A DNA stretch of 64,000 nt, taken from assembly GCA_021203545.1 (NCBI GenBank), contig JAJQAZ010000005.1:53178-117177 (forward strand), given 5' to 3'. Origin of the DNA: Tannerellaceae bacterium (lineage in GTDB: Bacteria > Bacteroidota > Bacteroidia > Bacteroidales > Tannerellaceae). The notes under the pieces are model-generated. The model did no database searches. It was not told where the DNA came from and was given only the letters and a program-made list of their open reading frames with translations. The position numbers and the translations under genes are program-made. Each line of letters starts with the position of its first letter. Position 1 is the stretch's first letter. Positions 39,891 to 48,355 of this stretch are shown in pieces.

Positions 39891-39910
39891 GCACAGATTT
39901 AAATCTGCGC
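39891..39910. terminator. Palindromic hairpin, possible terminator
   Basis: GCACAGATTTAAATCTGCGC is a 20-bp near-perfect palindrome in the gap between the convergent DUF4268 and GH43 genes. The rest of the 226-bp gap shows nothing else I can support. Confidence 0.4.
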
Positions 39911-40039
39911 CAGCGAGACAGAGTATTAGCGGTAATTGCATAATCAATTATATAAAACAGCCTGTTTTTATGCGTTCCCGGATTAAGAACCTGTGTAAAA
40001 AACTCTTATGGTTCTTAAGTCCGTGAACGTTTCTTTTCT

Positions 40040-41572
40040 TTATTCTAAATTCATTTTGAAATAGTTGAACGTAGCAGGTATCGCCGGATTGTCCTGATGG
40101 ATTAATCCGGGTCTGGCTACTCTGTCCCATCTTACTAAGGGAGATAGATTTCTGCCATTTTTATCGGAAGAGATCAGTTCCCATTTTTTACCATCCTGAC
40201 TCCAGTAGAATGACGGGTATGTTCCTTCTCTGATCTCTATTTTAAGGGCAGGAGTTTTAGTATTCACAGTTGTTTCGAACAGGATTTCCTCTTTGCCGTC
40301 TTTTACCTCTTTTAATAGTAGCTTATCGTTCTGGTTTCCTAAAATAAATAGATTATCTGCATCCCCGTAAAAAGTCAATCCTTTTAAAGATGAATTTTCT
40401 CCTCCGATTTGTGTTTCGAAAGAGTAATCCGGGGTAACCGGACGAACACAGAAGGCTGTACCAGTGTTATTTTTCCCTTTAGGAATACCGGTGAGGTTGA
40501 GTTGTCCGTTTTCTGTTTTAACATCGATTGTAGAATAAGGATAATTCCATGTCCAATAATTTTCAATAGACGGACTATTGAAATCGTCTGTTATGGATGG
40601 AATGCCTTTTTGAATAGTTCCTTTAAAAGGTACATTCTGTACCAGTTTTACTTCATTGCCCGTTGTAAAGACCGGCCATTTGTCCTCGTTTATAATCAGC
40701 TCCTGTAGCATCCCCTGGCGTCCGGCATAGAATTTGGAACCTGTAAGGTAAGCATGATACAGGTAAAACTTACGTCCGTCGGGTGTAGTCGTAAAAGTAC
40801 CGTGTCCACAGGATAGCACATCTTTTCCGTCTCCTTTCAAAATGGGATTTCCTGCATATTTTTCATAGGGTCCACGAAGGTTTTCCGAACGGGCTACATA
40901 TACTTCGTAATCGCTTCCGGGGCCACAACAACTTTTTACGGAATAGATCATATAGTAATAATCACCTTCCTTAAACCAGTGCTGGCCTTCCATTCCGATA
41001 TGCTCATCATCTCGCAGGAGGAAAAACGGTTCTCCATCGAGCCGTAAGCCGTCCGGCGAGAGTTTACAACCTAATAGTTCGATCGGACGATCATCCAGCC
41101 CGTATGCTTTCCAGGTAATATACAGGTCGCCTTTATCTTCCAGAATAAACGCATCAATTGCTTCTGTGCCCCATTCCACGACAGGGCCATAGTCTGTAAA
41201 ATTGAAATTGGTATCATCGGCAACTGCTACTCCAATGTAGGAGACACCTGCTTTGTTGCGGGCTGTATAATATACATATATTTTATCGTTATGATAAAAT
41301 AATTCAGGAGCCCAGAAAGAGGACAGTGTCCATTCCGGCTGCTCGTCAAAAATATGCCCGGTCTGTGTCCAGTTCACTAAATCATCCGATTCGTATAACG
41401 GATAATAGGGAGCCCATTCGGAAGAGGTTCCGGCGGCATACCATTTATTGTCTATACGAATAATGGTAGGATCAGCAAATTCTCCCGGAATAACAGGGTT
41501 CCGGAATGTGTTTTGCGCATTTACATAGGTCGACATAAAAAGAATGAGAAAGAAACACAATTTTAATTTCAT
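40040..41572 (-). CDS. GH43 glycoside hydrolase with C-terminal beta-sandwich
   Basis: This 510-residue exported enzyme has signal peptide ILFMSTYVNAQ. The five-bladed GH43 propeller carries the general base Asp in GEFADPTIIRI, a pKa-modulating Asp in TEAIDAFILED and the acid Glu in GMEGQHWFKEG. A C-terminal XynB-like beta-sandwich (FNSPSIENYWTWNYPYS to the end) is typical of beta-xylosidase/alpha-arabinofuranosidase members. It is the second gene of a two-gene operon, 28 bp after the GH130-like lipoprotein. The exact substrate is not readable. Confidence 0.88.
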   Translation of the reverse strand: MKLKLCFFLILFMSTYVNAQNTFRNPVIPGEFADPTIIRIDNKWYAAGTSSEWAPYYPLYESDDLVNWTQTGHIFDEQPEWTLSSFWAPELFYHNDKIYVYYTARNKAGVSYIGVAVADDTNFNFTDYGPVVEWGTEAIDAFILEDKGDLYITWKAYGLDDRPIELLGCKLSPDGLRLDGEPFFLLRDDEHIGMEGQHWFKEGDYYYMIYSVKSCCGPGSDYEVYVARSENLRGPYEKYAGNPILKGDGKDVLSCGHGTFTTTPDGRKFYLYHAYLTGSKFYAGRQGMLQELIINEDKWPVFTTGNEVKLVQNVPFKGTIQKGIPSITDDFNSPSIENYWTWNYPYSTIDVKTENGQLNLTGIPKGKNNTGTAFCVRPVTPDYSFETQIGGENSSLKGLTFYGDADNLFILGNQNDKLLLKEVKDGKEEILFETTVNTKTPALKIEIREGTYPSFYWSQDGKKWELISSDKNGRNLSPLVRWDRVARPGLIHQDNPAIPATFNYFKMNLE

Positions 41573-41600
41573 GAGAATTGGATTAAGTTTAAATATGTTG

Positions 41601-42745
41601 CTAAAATAATAATTTATTTTCAGATATAGCTACCGCAACAAATGAGTCGGCACATCCGTAGTAGAGATACCATTTGTTTTGATGATATACAAGTCCTTCT
41701 ATAAAGACAGTACCGGCCGGGTATTGTCCGCTTTTTTCAAAATCATCTGTGGGTTGAAGGAGGGGTTTGTCAAGACGGCTCATTACCCGGGTTGGATCTT
41801 TGGCATCGAAGAGTGCCTGACCGGCACAGTAAGCGTTAGCCGGATAGTTTATATCCCTGTTATCGCCTCCGTCATTTTTACCATTATAAAAGAGTAGTAT
41901 TCCGTTTTTAGTCATGATTGCAGGAGGCCCGCACTCAGTCAGCGCACTGTCGAAATAACCTTTACGGGGCGAAAACAATTTCAGGAGTTTGCCCTCTTCG
42001 TCTACCAGCGGCTCCCAGTCTGTAAGGTTTTCTGATGTGGCAGCATAGATATGATGCTCACCCCAGTACATAAAATATTTCCCATTAAGTTTCGTAATCA
42101 CCTGCCGGTCGCCGTCCATGCGGGTTACGATGGATGCCGCTTTCGAAGCCTCGTCAATAAATTTCCCGTCATATGCTTTGGCAAAGGCCGGTCCATGTTT
42201 GGTCCAGTTCACAAGGTCTTTGGAAGTGGCAACAGCCAGACGGGGTGTTTCGCGGTTCCATTGTGTGTAATGCATTATATAGGTTCCGTCTTCCGTCATA
42301 GCAACCCGTGGGTCCTCACATCCACCGGGAATTTCATAGGGAGCCTGCTCGTCGTGTGCAGGATATAATACAGGTGCAGGTTTACGTATAAGATCTACTC
42401 CATTGGGAGAAGAAGCGTATCCGATACGGGAAGTGCGTGAGCCGATTCCCTGAGCAGTATTATCTTCTGCCCGGTAAAGTACCACTATTTCGCCGTTGTA
42501 AATGGTTGCAGCCGGATTGAAAGTGTCACTTTCTTCCCAAGCTATGGGTTTGCCCTGCATGGGACAGTCGAAGAGGGTAGATTGTGGCGACAAAACCGGG
42601 TTTTTCCCAGCCGGACGTTCGAAGCCGGTGAGAGCCCATTCCGGAAATTCATGGGGTAAAGTGGGTTCTGTTTGCTTCTGATGGGTATAGCTGCATAACA
42701 GAAAGACCGGAAGCAGGAGTGCCAGGTTAAAATACTTTTTTCCAT
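41601..42745 (-). pseudogene. GH130-like lipoprotein glycosidase or phosphorylase, frame error at the signal peptide
   Basis: The body is a five-bladed propeller of the GH130/GH43-like superfamily with the GH130 signature GGCEDPRVAM and repeated blades (TFNPAATIYNGEIVVLYRAE, KYFMYWGEHHIYAATS). GH130 enzymes act on beta-mannosides by phosphorolysis or hydrolysis. The start is broken: ATG at 42743-42745 begins MEKK only if one A is added to the T6 run at 42736-42741 (+). It then reads KYFNLALLLPVFLLCSYTH, a lipoprotein signal with Cys near residue 16. Without repair the next usable start is about 50 residues downstream. The gene is followed by GH43 and is probably co-transcribed with it. Confidence 0.78.
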
Positions 42746-42803
42746 GATCTTATTTTATATTTGAGAATTAGAGGTTGAATGTAAATATTTTTTTTGGATG
42801 TAC

Positions 42804-42811
42804 TATCTTTG
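42804..42811 (+). promoter_or_regulatory. -7 box for upxY
   Basis: TATCTTTG matches TAnnTTTG. The transcript would start near 42818, after the longest possible start codon (42798), so it supports the start at 42825 or 42831. Confidence 0.6.
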
Positions 42812-42824
42812 TATAAACAAATCT

Positions 42825-43325
42825 ATGAATATGGAGAAAAAACAACTGAACCATTGGTATGCCCTTTATACATCACCACGTGCAGAAAAACAGGTAGAAG
42901 AACGCCTGAAGAAAAAAGGGATAACCTGTTATTTGCCTATTCATCGTGCGCGGCGGGTATGGTCAGACCGGGTTAAGATTGTTGATATGCCTCTTTTTAA
43001 TTCTTATATTTTTGTTCATTGTGCCGAAAATGAATTACGTGATCTCCTGAAAGTATATGGAGTCGTGCGTATTGTATATTATGATGGAAAACCTGCAATA
43101 GTCCGCCCCAAAGAAATAGAGGCTGTCCGGGAGTTTCTGGAACTGGCCGAAAACCAGACTTTGTGTGTGGGTGAGGAGGTTGAAATATTGACTGGCGCTA
43201 TGAAAAGTGTATCAGGTAAAATTAAAAAGATAAAGAAAAACTACCTGGTTCTCTTTTTAGAGCAATTGGGAGCCATCGTAATGGTTAAAATAGAAGAGGT
43301 TGCTAAAGTAAAACGCCTTAAATAG
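42825..43325 (+). CDS. UpxY/NusG-like transcription antiterminator
   Basis: This 166-residue paralogue of NusG has an N-terminal NGN domain (NHWYALYTSPRAEKQVEERL, PLFNSYIFVHCAE, LLKVYGVVRIVYYDGKPAIV). A C-terminal KOW segment (GEEVEILTGAMKSVSGKIKK) follows. In Bacteroides such UpxY proteins let polymerase read through the leaders of capsule operons. Here the partner 78 bp downstream is a tyrosine recombinase beside an invertible segment and a fimbrial operon, not capsule genes. The start is limited by the -7 box at 42804; 42825 and 42831 are both possible. Confidence 0.88.
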   Translation: MNMEKKQLNHWYALYTSPRAEKQVEERLKKKGITCYLPIHRARRVWSDRVKIVDMPLFNSYIFVHCAENELRDLLKVYGVVRIVYYDGKPAIVRPKEIEAVREFLELAENQTLCVGEEVEILTGAMKSVSGKIKKIKKNYLVLFLEQLGAIVMVKIEEVAKVKRLK

Positions 43326-43403
43326 CCTGTTTCTTTTTGTTCATATTCTACAATAGAGAAATCCGGATTTTATTATTCTGATCTTAAATACTGTATTAAA
43401 ACT

Positions 43404-44648
43404 ATGTGTTCTATCCAATTACATTTCAGACCATCGGTTCGTAGGGGACGAACCGGTGGAAAGCTGTTTTTCAGATTGATTTATAATCGTCGGTCGGGAA
43501 ATATAACATTGCCTTATAGCATTGACGTATCCGAATGGGATGCGGAAAATCACCAATTGTTATTAAAGGGCAATTCTCCTGAACGCCTTTATTTTTTAAA
43601 GGAATTGCAGCTTACTTTATCCCGGGAGAAAGATGCGTTTCGAATGTTTGTCGCTAGTTTTGAAGGGAAAAATATCCATGTACGGGATATTATATCAGCT
43701 TATCGCAGCCGGTTTTCCCCGAAGGGATTAACCTCTTTAGTGGATTCTCTGACCCGGGAGTTAATTCAGGAAAACCGGGAGCGGACAGCCCGTGCCTACC
43801 GGACAGCATGGCGGCGTTTGCTTCTGTACTGTGGAAAAAAAGACCTGTCCTCCCGGGATTTTTCGGATGGATTTATAAAAGGTTTTGAACGTTTATTGCA
43901 GGCTGAAAAATGCTCTTTAAACACCATCTCTTTTTATATGAGGAATCTGCGGGCTATCTATAATAAAGGAAAAGAAAAAGGTTTTTTTCCACAGGATGTA
44001 TCTCATCCTTTCCGGAATGTTTATACGAAAGTTGCACCAACCCGCAAACGCGCTTTAAGTAAAGAAGAGATTAGTCGATTGAACAATTTGAATGATGATC
44101 TTTTTTATCAGTTACCAACCGGAGAGAAAGATGCCCTTCATCTGTTTTTGTTTTCTTTTCATGCGTGTGGAATGTCGTTTGTAGACCTGGCTTACCTGCG
44201 TAAATCAGATATCCGGGGAAATACACTTAGTTACTACCGGAAAAAGACGGGCCGGCTTATACAGATGAAATTATCAGAAGGTATGAAGCGCTCCATAAAC
44301 TATTTCAGTTTGCGAACGAAACATTCACCTTATGTATTTCCGGTTATTCAAAACAAAAGTTCATCACTATATGCTCAATATTGCCGGGGACTACGAATAC
44401 AAAATCAACGTTTGAAGTCTATCAAAGATAAATTCAGAATTAAAAGAGACCTGTCTACCCATATGGCCCGGCATTCGTGGGCAACGATAGCCCGCTCCGA
44501 ATCGGTTTCGGTCGATATAATCAGTGAAGCCTTAGGGCATAGTTTCGTCTCAACTACTTATATCTATCTGGATTCGTTTGGCTCTAATGTCATAGGGCTG
44601 GCTAACCAGAAAGTGAGTCAGGCAGTTAGCCGGTTTTCAAGCATATAG
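43404..44648 (+). CDS. Tyrosine site-specific recombinase (invertase type), catalytic Arg I replaced
   Basis: This 414-residue Bacteroidetes tyrosine recombinase has an arm-binding N-terminus, a SAM-like core-binding domain (about 110-210) and a catalytic domain. Visible catalytic residues are the HxxR of HMARHSW, the His of EALGHSFVST and the nucleophile Tyr in TTYIYLDSF. The Arg I position, usually ARGMSFVD or TRGMSFVD in this family by my recollection, reads HACGMSFVD: codon 255 is TGT (44166-44168), one transition from CGT. The gene ends 79 bp before an inverted repeat, so it is the natural candidate to invert that segment. As read it may be catalytically impaired. Confidence 0.88.
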   Translation: MCSIQLHFRPSVRRGRTGGKLFFRLIYNRRSGNITLPYSIDVSEWDAENHQLLLKGNSPERLYFLKELQLTLSREKDAFRMFVASFEGKNIHVRDIISAYRSRFSPKGLTSLVDSLTRELIQENRERTARAYRTAWRRLLLYCGKKDLSSRDFSDGFIKGFERLLQAEKCSLNTISFYMRNLRAIYNKGKEKGFFPQDVSHPFRNVYTKVAPTRKRALSKEEISRLNNLNDDLFYQLPTGEKDALHLFLFSFHACGMSFVDLAYLRKSDIRGNTLSYYRKKTGRLIQMKLSEGMKRSINYFSLRTKHSPYVFPVIQNKSSSLYAQYCRGLRIQNQRLKSIKDKFRIKRDLSTHMARHSWATIARSESVSVDIISEALGHSFVSTTYIYLDSFGSNVIGLANQKVSQAVSRFSSI

Positions 44649-44653
44649 ATATA

Positions 44654-44661
44654 TAGTTTTG
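44654..44661 (+). promoter_or_regulatory. -7 box reading into the invertible segment
   Basis: TAGTTTTG matches TAnnTTTG and lies between the recombinase stop and the left inverted repeat, facing the segment. In the orientation seen here it points against the AraC gene; after inversion it would point along it. A good -33 TTTG was not found. Confidence 0.45.
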
Positions 44662-44727
44662 TAATTCATAGAGTAAAAATAAGAATATTTGTGTACATTT
44701 GCACTATATGATGATAAATGAATATAT

Positions 44728-44754
44728 GATTCCGTCACTTGTAAAGTGACAGAA
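44728..44754 (+). repeat. Left inverted repeat of the switch
   Basis: The core GTCACTT-GTA-AAGTGAC is itself a 7-bp dyad with a 3-bp spacer, like a pair of recombinase half-sites, flanked by GATTCC and AGAA. The repeat matches 45839-45865 on the other strand over all 27 bp. Similarity continues imperfectly outward over 44699-44727. Confidence 0.85.
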
Positions 44755-44801
44755 CATAGAAAAACCGGGACTATGTTCCAGTATAAGAGAACTATAAAAT
44801 T

Positions 44802-45617
44802 TTACTTTTTTCTATTTCTGATCGCGGCTGGTGAAGCTCCCAGATGTTTTCTACAAAAATCCCCTAAATTAGATATGTTCGCAAAGCCAAATTCTTCAGC
44901 AATCAACTTAATGGGTTTAGAGGTTTCGTAATATATCTCTTTATATATTTTATCTATCTTTTGTTGAAGCATCCATCTATAAGGTGATATACCAAATACT
45001 TTGTGGAATTGTTTATTAAAGCCGGAAAAACTGTAGTTAGATAGTTGTGCCAGTTCTTCCGCAGTTTTTACATTTGCATGGTTTGATAGAACAAATGATG
45101 CGAACGAACATTCTTTTGTACATACCGGAGAAAAGAATGTTTCTAAAATATCTTTTGAATAAGAGTTTTTCAGATTATAAAATAGTTCTAATGTTTTAAG
45201 TCCGGCAAGAACCGGGTCAATAATTCCCCCCTTCATATACAATTTAAGTCCTTCTACAGTTCGTAACATATGTCTCTCTATAGGCAGAGGATAAAATAAC
45301 CGGACCCGGTCAGGTTCTAAATAAAAAGATTTACTAATAAAAAATACGTAAAGTGCTGAAATATTTGGTATTTGAAGAATAATAGTCTCTGTGTTCCCCG
45401 GGCTGGTCAACTCACATACAATTCCCCGGGGCAATAAAAAAAATTGTCCTTCACTGATCATTTTCTCTTCTTCTCCTGCTAATTTGATAAAAAGATCATT
45501 AGCCATCACAAACACCAGAGCAGGGTATTTTAATGAAACCGGTTTTTCTTTTTTCAGAGAAAATGTTCTCAATTCAACATGGTAAGGAAGCTTACCTGAT
45601 AATTGAAATTCATACAT
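44802..45617 (-). CDS. AraC family regulator inside the invertible segment
   Basis: This 271-residue regulator has an N-terminal cupin-like domain (FFLLPRGIVCELTSPGNTET). A C-terminal AraC double helix-turn-helix follows: TAEELAQLSNYSFSGFNKQF, GISPYRWMLQQKIDK and IKLIAEEFGFANISNLGDFC. Both its ends lie within the inverted repeats: the stop is 47 bp from the left repeat and the start 221 bp from the right one. In the state shown it is on the same strand as the fimbrial operon. It is the probable controller of the fimbriae; its effector is unknown. Confidence 0.88.
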   Translation of the reverse strand: MYEFQLSGKLPYHVELRTFSLKKEKPVSLKYPALVFVMANDLFIKLAGEEEKMISEGQFFLLPRGIVCELTSPGNTETIILQIPNISALYVFFISKSFYLEPDRVRLFYPLPIERHMLRTVEGLKLYMKGGIIDPVLAGLKTLELFYNLKNSYSKDILETFFSPVCTKECSFASFVLSNHANVKTAEELAQLSNYSFSGFNKQFHKVFGISPYRWMLQQKIDKIYKEIYYETSKPIKLIAEEFGFANISNLGDFCRKHLGASPAAIRNRKK

Positions 45618-45838
45618 AAAGCTAAGAATATTAGGTGTTTAGAAAAAAGCTTACAATTAATCGATAATTACTATCTTTTTGCAATATTCATAACTTTTTC
45701 ATTTTAAGAGTTTTAAAAGTAAAGTTGATGAATATTATCTTTTTATTATTTAAATAGTTTATTATAATTGTTTAAAAAAATAATATCCTGGTTTTATTTC
45801 TTTTATAAATCAGCACTATAAATGGTTTGTTTCCTATC

Positions 45839-45865
45839 TTCTGTCACTTTACAAGTGACGGAATC
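45839..45865 (-). repeat. Right inverted repeat of the switch
   Basis: This is the exact 27-bp complement of 44728-44754, with the same internal GTCACTT/AAGTGAC dyad. The outer flank 45866-45896 is also an imperfect complement of 44699-44727, so the ancestral repeat was longer. Confidence 0.85.
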
Positions 45866-45953
45866 GTATATTTATTTATCATATAATATATTGCAACTAT
45901 TAATTCTTCTCCTATTTAGTGGAAGTGATAACCTATATTTGATAGTAAGGTAT

Positions 45954-45990
45954 CTGTTCCGGCGGTAGGTAATTATTACCGCCGGAACAG
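45954..45990. terminator. Hairpin at the end of the fimbrial operon
   Basis: CTGTTCCGGCGGTA and its exact complement form a perfect 14-bp stem around a 9-base loop, 37 bp past the last fimbrial stop. The T-rich tail is on the plus side (AGTTTTATAT). It could therefore stop plus-strand transcription leaving the switch, or only stabilise the fimbrial messenger end. Confidence 0.7.
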
Positions 45991-46027
45991 AGTTTTATAT
46001 ATTATGATTGTTTAAACAATCCCTTTG

Positions 46028-48340
46028 TTAGTCAACATACCTAACACACCGTACCCGAACGTCAGAGGTACCGGTAGATTTTGATCGTGAGGTGCTGCCA
46101 CTAGCGGTGATGCGGTTAGCGTGGAAGTTTTGTGAACTGCTATTAGTGATGGTCATGTAATAGGCATCGGTGTCCACTGCACCGACAGGAATTCCCAGAT
46201 AACCGCCCGTATTTAAATGAGTCCTGGCATTATACAAATTACCTGACAAAGGCAATGCCCATTTGCCCCGGCCTGTAACCGGATCATCCGGATCACCTTC
46301 CCAATAGGCTCCACAGCCGGTATATTCGGTAGGAATATAGCCGTTGAGGGTAGAGAAAGGGAATACTTCCGTTTGATAAGAAGGATCGATACCCGCCGCT
46401 TCAGCCCAGGTCCATCCGGTATATATTCCGGTTCCGGGAGTATACCCTCCGTTGGTGTATTCCAAATCGGTAGCCGCAAAATAAATGTAGACGGTACTGG
46501 GATTATACCTGAAGTTGGACCCCACTTGTTCAAATGTAGCGGCAAATTCTACCCAGCCGCCGGCTCCTCCGTTTTCATAGGGATTCCACCATTCGATATA
46601 CCACTTCTCGTAATTGCGGGAGTCATGAGGAGGCATATCGAAGTTCTGGGAGATGTGCGTTACCAGGGTCCCGTTACCTTCCGGATGGGTCACGGTTGTT
46701 TGATAATAGAATGAATCGCCCGGCTCACCCCTCGTTATCCTGAACTGGCTTGCCGGCAAAAGAATACCGTTCCATTTTATCGCGAAATAATCGGTCGAAT
46801 TAGGCAGATAAGGAGATGTAGAACTAAACCCTACCGCGGTGCCTTCATTCCCATTGTCGGAAGCGGCGCGCCCGTAATATACCTGCCGCGTGCTAATTCC
46901 GGAAAGATTGAAAATATTATGCCGCACTTCCGATATCAGGCAGATATCAGGATTATCGACCAGATAGACTTTAAAATATTCAATTATGGGATAGTAACCG
47001 CCGTTGTCGGCTGTGGCGCGCACCGTGACGGTAGTGGCATTTGTAGGCGTAACGGTAAAATGGCTTGAAGATGACGGTTCGCCGTTGGCATCACACATAT
47101 ATGCAGCGATGACCGGAGCAGTATTTCCCATGTATTCAGCCTTATAGGTGTTGGTAGCCGCGCTATTTGCCAGATGGTTGGTAATCGTGACCTTGTTGTT
47201 TACAGATGCCAGGTAACCTACATCATTGTAGCAGAAAGCCTGATACTGGGTCGTGGCATTGGAAGGGAAGAACTCATAACTCAATCCGAGCGGTAAATTA
47301 TTTTCCGCATCTTGAAGGGTCATATATCCCTCGCGGTGTACTTCCGTGATATTAAAGGTATAAGAATAATTGCGCATCAGGTCCACCGGATCTCTGTCTT
47401 GTCCGGTTACAAAATCCAGCCGGTAATACGTTTCAGTCGTATTGGTAGGGTCGTTTCCAAGGTAAATACCTTTGATAATCACATACGGCCGGTCGGTTTC
47501 TGCGGTTGTCGCGTTATTGTAGGTTTCCGGCACATAGATGGAACTGAGGCTGCCATGCTGTCCGTCAGCAACTGTCCTTTCTACATTCAGCGTGGTAGTA
47601 CCTGAAACTGTCGGATTTATAACATATCCATCACCGGCGATATTTGTTTGGGCAGGAATTACAAGCGCGCTGCTGTTTACGCCACAAACCGCTACTTGTG
47701 TCAATTTGAAATCTGCCAGTCCGGTGGCTGTTCCATTGGATTGTAGATTTACTCCCACATCTATTTTAGCTAAGGAACGTAGCATTTGTATAGCATTGTT
47801 GCCTGTAAAGTCGAGTGTCGTAGAGATCGTCACGTCCCAGGATTCTCCCCACATCGGAAAGCGGAACGAGGTTGCCGGTTCGGTGGTCTGTATAGAAGTA
47901 ATGTTGGTTGTCAAAACAGATTCAAACGCGGAATAAGTCATGCCTGTAGTTATACTGCCTCCGGCGGCCGGCAATATTTCATTTTCGACATTGGCAAGGA
48001 ATACTAATTTGTGCTGTGAGGTGGGGGTGGCTACCGCCTCCAGTGTTACTGTTCCTATGGTGGTATTTGCCGATGTAGTGATTGAAGCTTTGATCCAATG
48101 ATCCAATACACCTCCGGATTCAAAGACAAATATATACACATCGTCTATCGCACTTTCGTTGGTGAGTGTCGGTGTTGCCCGTGTCGCTTCCGCGGCATCG
48201 GGAACAGAGAACTCGAACAAGATACTTTGCCCGTTATTTTTTCCTATTGACTCTATCGCTTCTTCGGCACATCCGCTTACAAGAATAAGTGTTGTCGCCA
48301 ACAATAATTGAATGTTCCGTATTATTAATCCATTTCTCAT
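46028..48340 (-). CDS. Large fimbrial tip-type lipoprotein (DUF4906-like)
   Basis: This 770-residue lipoprotein (LVSGC, Cys24) is last in the fimbrial operon. The N-terminal half resembles fimbrillin-type Bacteroidetes adhesins (SAIDDVYIFVFESGGVLDHW and TSQHKLVFLAN). The middle contains Ig-like strands. The C-terminal 150 residues (TGWTWAEAAGIDPSYQTEVF ... DVRVRCVRYVD) look like the tip-protein or FISUMP-type end domain. The position and size suit a tip adhesin of FimCDE/Mfa345 type. The family name is tentative; the exported fimbrial role is better supported by context. Confidence 0.75.
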   Translation of the reverse strand: MRNGLIIRNIQLLLATTLILVSGCAEEAIESIGKNNGQSILFEFSVPDAAEATRATPTLTNESAIDDVYIFVFESGGVLDHWIKASITTSANTTIGTVTLEAVATPTSQHKLVFLANVENEILPAAGGSITTGMTYSAFESVLTTNITSIQTTEPATSFRFPMWGESWDVTISTTLDFTGNNAIQMLRSLAKIDVGVNLQSNGTATGLADFKLTQVAVCGVNSSALVIPAQTNIAGDGYVINPTVSGTTTLNVERTVADGQHGSLSSIYVPETYNNATTAETDRPYVIIKGIYLGNDPTNTTETYYRLDFVTGQDRDPVDLMRNYSYTFNITEVHREGYMTLQDAENNLPLGLSYEFFPSNATTQYQAFCYNDVGYLASVNNKVTITNHLANSAATNTYKAEYMGNTAPVIAAYMCDANGEPSSSSHFTVTPTNATTVTVRATADNGGYYPIIEYFKVYLVDNPDICLISEVRHNIFNLSGISTRQVYYGRAASDNGNEGTAVGFSSTSPYLPNSTDYFAIKWNGILLPASQFRITRGEPGDSFYYQTTVTHPEGNGTLVTHISQNFDMPPHDSRNYEKWYIEWWNPYENGGAGGWVEFAATFEQVGSNFRYNPSTVYIYFAATDLEYTNGGYTPGTGIYTGWTWAEAAGIDPSYQTEVFPFSTLNGYIPTEYTGCGAYWEGDPDDPVTGRGKWALPLSGNLYNARTHLNTGGYLGIPVGAVDTDAYYMTITNSSSQNFHANRITASGSTSRSKSTGTSDVRVRCVRYVD

Positions 48341-48355
48341 ACTATAAACTTACTT

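Larger units (their letters stand above)
44728..45865. other. Candidate invertible DNA segment carrying a regulator gene
   Basis: The 1138-bp segment is bounded by perfect 27-bp inverted repeats (44728-44754 and 45839-45865) and holds one complete gene, the AraC regulator. It sits between a tyrosine recombinase and the 3' end of a fimbrial operon. Inside it, the 221 bp before the AraC start are very AT-rich and I saw no exact -7 consensus facing the gene. Inversion is inferred from the repeats and neighbours, not observed. Confidence 0.75.

Noticed and set aside
42798..42824. Longer start for UpxY
   Set aside because: The -7 box lies inside this stretch, so the transcript would begin after the longer start codon.
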